Below, one piece after another: positions 5,201-6,796 of a stretch of DNA of 6,796 nucleotides (positions within the stretch are counted from its first letter, which is position 1; every line of letters starts with the position of its first letter). A program made the translations under genes and the position numbers. The stretch is from CAZVCG01 sp964626265. GTDB taxonomy: Bacteria; Pseudomonadota; Alphaproteobacteria; UBA9219. The stretch is taken from positions 1 to 6,796 of the forward strand of contig CAZVCG010000061.1 in the NCBI GenBank assembly GCA_964626265.1, read 5' to 3'. The notes beneath the pieces are model-generated. The model was not told the DNA's origin, did no database searches, and worked only from the letters and a program-made list of their open reading frames with translations.

Positions 5201-6796
5201 ACAGGCGTGCCCGGCCGCTGCCCCGTCGTACCCGTGGGGAGGAGCAACGCGTCTGAATAGGCGCCGACATCTAGGGAAGATCGTGGGTCCGCCGTTCCTA
5301 TGCCGACCCTTCCTGTCGAAGAAATGTACAGAGCAGGAAGGTCTGCTCCTACCTTGAACCCAAGGGCAACGGAAGATTTAACGTAGCCTGCGGTTTCTAA
5401 TCCCTCAAAACTAAAGCCCATGATTTGATTTTCAAGCGGAGACAATACCGCGACCGTTGGCTGGTGTGTGCCGCCACGGGCATCGACAAACGTAATGGCG
5501 CGGTTGGTCCAGTCTGCAGTCGCAGGAAGGCCCATCATCATGATTTGGCCATATGTACCAGGATTTAACAGCGGAATGTTTATCTTTGTGGGTACGCTAG
5601 ACCCTTGCGGTGTCACAAACGTATCCGTGCCCGCGCCGGATAGCCTCAACGCGCCCACAACCTCCAGATTCGTCGCCGGGCTTGTCGTTCCGATGCCGAC
5701 GCCGCTGGACGTAACGCGCATCTGCTCGGTGCCTGTAATCACCGTGCCCACGCTCGTCGCCGTCAGGCTCACAAGGCCCGTGTTCGCGGCCAAGGATGAA
5801 TACGGACTCGGCGTCGCGGTGTTCGAGCCGAGAACTGAGGAACCGCTGCCCGTAGCCGTCAGCGATACCCATGAGCTGCCCACATACGCCTCGACCGTGG
5901 GCGTGGTGCTGTTGTAACGGATCATGCCCGGAACGCCTGTAGGTCTTGTGCCCGTTGTGCCCGTTGGCAACAGTAAACTGCTGTAAGCCGTGCCGGTAGC
6001 TTTTGAAAGATCGAGGATCGCGCCGTCCGTCGGCGTGTAGCCCGCATCAGTCGCCGTGGCGCCGATCAGCATAACGCGGCGGCTTGAAAGATCGCCAAAA
6101 ATCGTGTTCCCGATATTCAGCCAGTTGCTGGTGCTTGCCGTGGGCGTGTCGACCGCGCCCGACGTGCCGATCAGGATGTTGGCGGAGCCGCTGTATATAG
6201 TCGTACTGCCAACGCCGTACCCGATGAATACGTTGTTATTTCCCGTTCTGTTATTTTGGCCTGCATAATAGCCTATCGCAGTGTTATTGGCGGCCCCATT
6301 AGACATAGAAAGCGTCCGAAAACCTACTCCAGTGTTCGCACATCCTGAGACGTAAAGCATAGATTCTTGGCCGACTGCCGTATTATAGCTGGCATTGATA
6401 TTCGAATATAGAGTACGATAGCCCAGCGAAGTATTGCTAAATCCACCTGTGGCCGATGCTTGCGATTCCACGCCAACTGCAACGTTCTGGCCGATAACAC
6501 TATTAAATGCTCTAAGCGCATTGTATCCGATTGCAACGCTCCCGGTACCTGTCGTAAGGGCCCGCAGCGCGCCAGAGCCTAAAGCAGTGTTGTATTGTCC
6601 CGTAGTCGTTGACGACAGCGCCTCATTACCAACAGCGACGTTGCTAAGATTAGTCGCTGTTTGAGATGACAGAGATCCAAGGCCTAGTCCGATGCTCGTG
6701 GTATCGCTCGCGGGCTGGTGGAGGATTTTCGTTCCCGCGATGTAGAGCGCGTTGGTGATGTCGTTCAGGTTCAGGTTGCCGAAGATCGTCGTTTCG
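2290..6796 (-). CDS. Giant modular tail-fibre/adhesin-like protein with C-terminal Peptidase_S74 domain, coiled coil and TM anchor (5' end outside window)
   Basis: The frame is open from the window edge (first full codon 6795) to the TAA at 2290-2292, giving at least 1501 residues. Visible-residue order: YadA-head-like block A (13-235), first LLLPTGTTG module (274-353), a unique segment (LRLSGAG... to the GIGT motif at about 500), second LLLPTGTTG module (517-598), a chain of GIGT/GVGT-ended modules (about 600-940), third LLLPTGTTG module (952-1030), head block B (1048-1285), a short linker, Peptidase_S74/ICA domain (about 1329-1406), coiled coil (about 1401-1438), TM helix (1465-1489) and a basic tail (RTRREMQRLRLR). 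S74 domains trimerise fibres and cut themselves off in phage tailspikes (family knowledge); the SDARLK motif with Ser1329 and Lys1334 is intact. The basic tail suggests the C-terminus is cytoplasmic and the fibre is outside the inner membrane. A GTG at 6471 is not the start, because repeat-like sequence continues upstream of it. The signal peptide and true start are not visible. Function as adhesin or surface fibre is inferred. Confidence 0.92.
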   Translation of the reverse strand, partial: ETTIFGNLNLNDITNALYIAGTKILHQPASDTTSIGLGLGSLSSQTATNLSNVAVGNEALSSTTTGQYNTALGSGALRALTTGTGSVAIGYNALRAFNSVIGQNVAVGVESQASATGGFSNTSLGYRTLYSNINASYNTAVGQESMLYVSGCANTGVGFRTLSMSNGAANNTAIGYYAGQNNRTGNNNVFIGYGVGSTTIYSGSANILIGTSGAVDTPTASTSNWLNIGNTIFGDLSSRRVMLIGATATDAGYTPTDGAILDLSKATGTAYSSLLLPTGTTGTRPTGVPGMIRYNSTTPTVEAYVGSSWVSLTATGSGSSVLGSNTATPSPYSSLAANTGLVSLTATSVGTVITGTEQMRVTSSGVGIGTTSPATNLEVVGALRLSGAGTDTFVTPQGSSVPTKINIPLLNPGTYGQIMMMGLPATADWTNRAITFVDARGGTHQPTVAVLSPLENQIMGFSFEGLETAGYVKSSVALGFKVGADLPALYISSTGRVGIGTADPRSSLDVGAYSDALLLPTGTTGQRPGTPVAGMIRYNSTVPQIEGYVSGAWVSLTASGGAASSILGSSTATTSPYRSGDVTTGLASLTATSVETVIGGVQRMKVTSTGVGIGTSNPAMALHVSETTAGATIGFFRNETNFADLEIKDIGTHTMLIKSGGSDTLNLAANSSDTPHMTISTTGNVGIGTTGPAAPLHVVAPSTSTGAVDTTIIQSNPGSGGYNILVLNNTYGAGNFKSQISFASNGTKKWALGNDAFATGAQDFFLYDTAAAAHRLYVSSTGSVGVGTTAPAQTLHAYHATNDSLAQFESGDALAQILTKDNAATAYFGNQGTTTFMGQTSGVSANNLNVTSAGAVGVGTTTIGHKLSVYDTDTTASRAGVYVEQSGAITGTGYGVYATKTGASTTNVGGYFSASGATNNYGLIVAAGNVGIGTTTPNANSILDLSGATNALLLPTGTTGNRPTATAGMIRYNSTVPQIEGYVSGAWVSLGGGAASSTLGASTATTSPYRSGDVTTGLASLTATSVETVIAGTTRFKASSVGVDVPSITNAYYLAGNKTLHQPASDTQSLGVGSGSLASQTATNLRNTGVGIGALYSVTTGSRNTGVGYYALNQNTGSSNTALGVWALGTASSASYNTAIGDNALQATTTGASNTALGESSLYTNTTGSYNVGLGGQTLNQNIAGTLNTAVGYQALYTATADRNTGVGSQALALVQSGGYNTALGHYAGHSITTGSSNVVMGPNVASTTLTTGSSNILIGTSSAVDTPAAGTSNFLNIGGVINADMAAGRVGINMGTTVPTSYPFQVGTSSSNGNGAYLAAAGVWTNASDARLKENVRKIHYGIEDLMKLKPVAYEMKGTHEKQVGFIAQDVEKVVPEVVSVSKEGRYGLSYGNMVAVAVKAIQELKTSTDGQQAKLDRLIEENKKLREELNAVRKSINNNKTSANDGADTSLAEVSKEPALPRALIFMITGMGILMVGGFATCGVMLMRTRREMQRLRLR
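2329..2403 (-). other. C-terminal transmembrane helix and basic tail
   Basis: About 25 uncharged residues (ALIFMITGMGILMVGGFATCGVMLM split around a Gly-Gly) form one membrane span. They are followed by RTRREMQRLRLR to the stop. Six Arg in twelve residues right after the helix predict a cytoplasmic C-terminus, so the fibre and S74 domain face the periplasm or exterior. Confidence 0.85.
2482..2595 (-). other. Coiled coil directly after the S74 domain
   Basis: KAIQELK leads into AKLDRLIEENKKLREELNAV, a heptad-patterned, highly charged helix with Leu/Ile at core positions. It is followed by a polar spacer of about 26 residues (NNNKTSAND... to LPR) before the TM helix. The position fits a trimer stem holding the chaperone domain above the membrane. 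Confidence 0.8.
2578..2811 (-). other. Peptidase_S74 / ICA domain with self-cleavage site
   Basis: The domain opens with SDARLKENV. In endosialidase-type S74 domains the backbone is cut just before this Ser, and the Lys five residues later completes the dyad; both are present (Ser codon 2809-2811, Lys codon 2794-2796). Further family landmarks are visible: KPVAYE, GFIAQDVEKVVPEVV and LSYGNMVAVAVKAIQELK. Cleavage would leave a 173-residue C-terminal piece that carries the coiled coil and the membrane helix. Confidence 0.9.
2941..3654 (-). repeat. YadA-head-like block B (238 residues)
   Basis: It begins ITNAYYLAGNKTLHQPASDT and ends SNILIGTS, AVDTP, TSNFLNIGGVI. Between these lie about eleven repeats of 16-17 residues with the core N-T-A/G-x-G (NTGVG, NTALG, NTAIG, NVGLG, NTAVG, NVVMG, NILIG). 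This pattern is typical of left-handed beta-roll heads of trimeric adhesins. It is paralogous to block A and sits immediately before the S74 end of the fibre. Confidence 0.85.
3706..3942 (-). repeat. LLLPTGTTG module, copy 3 (79 residues)
   Basis: It runs from LLLPTGTTGNRP through GMIRYNSTVPQIEGYVSG, AWVSL and TTSPYRSGDVTTGLASLTA to SVETVI. At DNA level it shares exact blocks with copy 2: 50 nt (3830-3879), 38 nt (3737-3774) and 22 nt (3926-3947). It directly precedes head block B. Confidence 0.9.
3985..5700 (-). repeat. Seven GIGT/GVGT linker motifs that punctuate the fibre shaft
   Basis: The motif VG(I/V)GTxxP followed by a short hydrophobic strand recurs near 5690 (GIGTTSP), 5295 (GIGTADP), 4953 (GIGTSNP), 4732 (GIGTTGP), 4435 (GVGTTAP), 4218 (GVGTTTIG) and 3997 (GIGTTTP). 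Spacing is about 217-395 bp. Such motifs end each shaft module in S74 fibre proteins (family knowledge). Modules between them contain recognisable shaft phrases such as KWALGNDAF, QDFFLYDTA and GGYFSASGATNNYGL. A degenerate form, GINMGTTVP, occurs after head block B. Confidence 0.8.
5002..5247 (-). repeat. LLLPTGTTG module, copy 2 (82 residues)
   Basis: It has the same order of motifs as copy 3 (LLLPTGTTGQRP, RYNSTVPQIEGYVSG, TTSPYRSGDVTTGLASLTA, SVETVI), with exact DNA matches to it at 5132-5181, 5033-5070 and 5231-5252. It differs mainly by small indels in the Ala/Gly/Ser-rich hinge and the GTPVAG stretch. Confidence 0.9.
5737..5976 (-). repeat. LLLPTGTTG module, copy 1 (80 residues, diverged)
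   Basis: It reads LLLPTGTTGTRP, GMIRYNSTTPTVEAYVGSSW, SVLGSNTATPSPYSSL, NTGLVSLTATSVGTVI. It is clearly homologous to copies 2 and 3 but lacks their RSGDVTT segment and has no comparable long identical DNA blocks, so it is an older copy. It directly follows head block A. Confidence 0.85.
6091..6759 (-). repeat. YadA-head-like block A (223 residues)
   Basis: It begins ITNALYIAGTKILHQPASDT and ends SANILIGTS, AVDTP, TSNWLNIGNTI, matching block B at both borders. About ten NTALG-type repeats lie between. The interior repeats have diverged more than the borders and the DNA is more AT-rich than the centre of the gene (about 45% GC over 6241-6420). Confidence 0.85.

Noticed and set aside
2290..6796. 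Prophage tail-fibre gene
   Set aside because: The C-terminal TM anchor is unlike a virion fibre, and the neighbours are an exported SNase-like protein and a membrane protein with no phage structural, lysis or packaging genes. A phage origin of the modules remains possible.

Overview
The window looks like bacterial chromosome or metagenome-contig DNA with three minus-strand coding regions and no convincing plus-strand gene. Coding style, the exported thermonuclease-like protein with its paired cysteines, and the giant S74-type fibre protein suggest a free-living or predatory-type alphaproteobacterium (Micavibrio/Rhodospirillales-like). That placement is an inference from protein flavour only; there is no rRNA or tRNA here to confirm it.

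Layout in the direction of transcription (right to left). Positions 6796 to 2290 are the 3' part of one giant gene whose 5' end lies outside the window; at least 1501 residues are visible. It encodes a modular fibre: two YadA-head-like beta-roll blocks, three copies of an LLLPTGTTG...RYNST module, seven GIGT/GVGT linker motifs, a C-terminal Peptidase_S74 (intramolecular chaperone auto-processing) domain with an intact Ser/Lys dyad, a coiled coil, one transmembrane helix and a basic tail. Positions 1936 to 2289 are non-coding and carry a pair of inverted G/C-rich elements and a 14-bp perfect palindrome. Positions 1935 to about 1219 encode an exported SNase-fold protein that has lost catalytic-site acidic residues. 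It runs into an 87-base N gap (1225-1311). Beyond the gap, 1222 to 62 encodes a single-pass membrane protein with a long disordered tail. Its frame is open into the gap, so it may be either a separate gene or the C-terminal half of the SNase protein.

How they might work together: the fibre protein appears to be anchored in the inner membrane by its C-terminus and equipped to cut itself free after trimerising. This is the same order of parts (ICA domain, coiled coil, TM helix) as eukaryotic MYRF. The SNase-like protein is predicted to be periplasmic, possibly tethered by the TM segment of the downstream frame. No functional link between the fibre and the SNase-like protein can be read from the sequence beyond shared orientation and shared envelope location.
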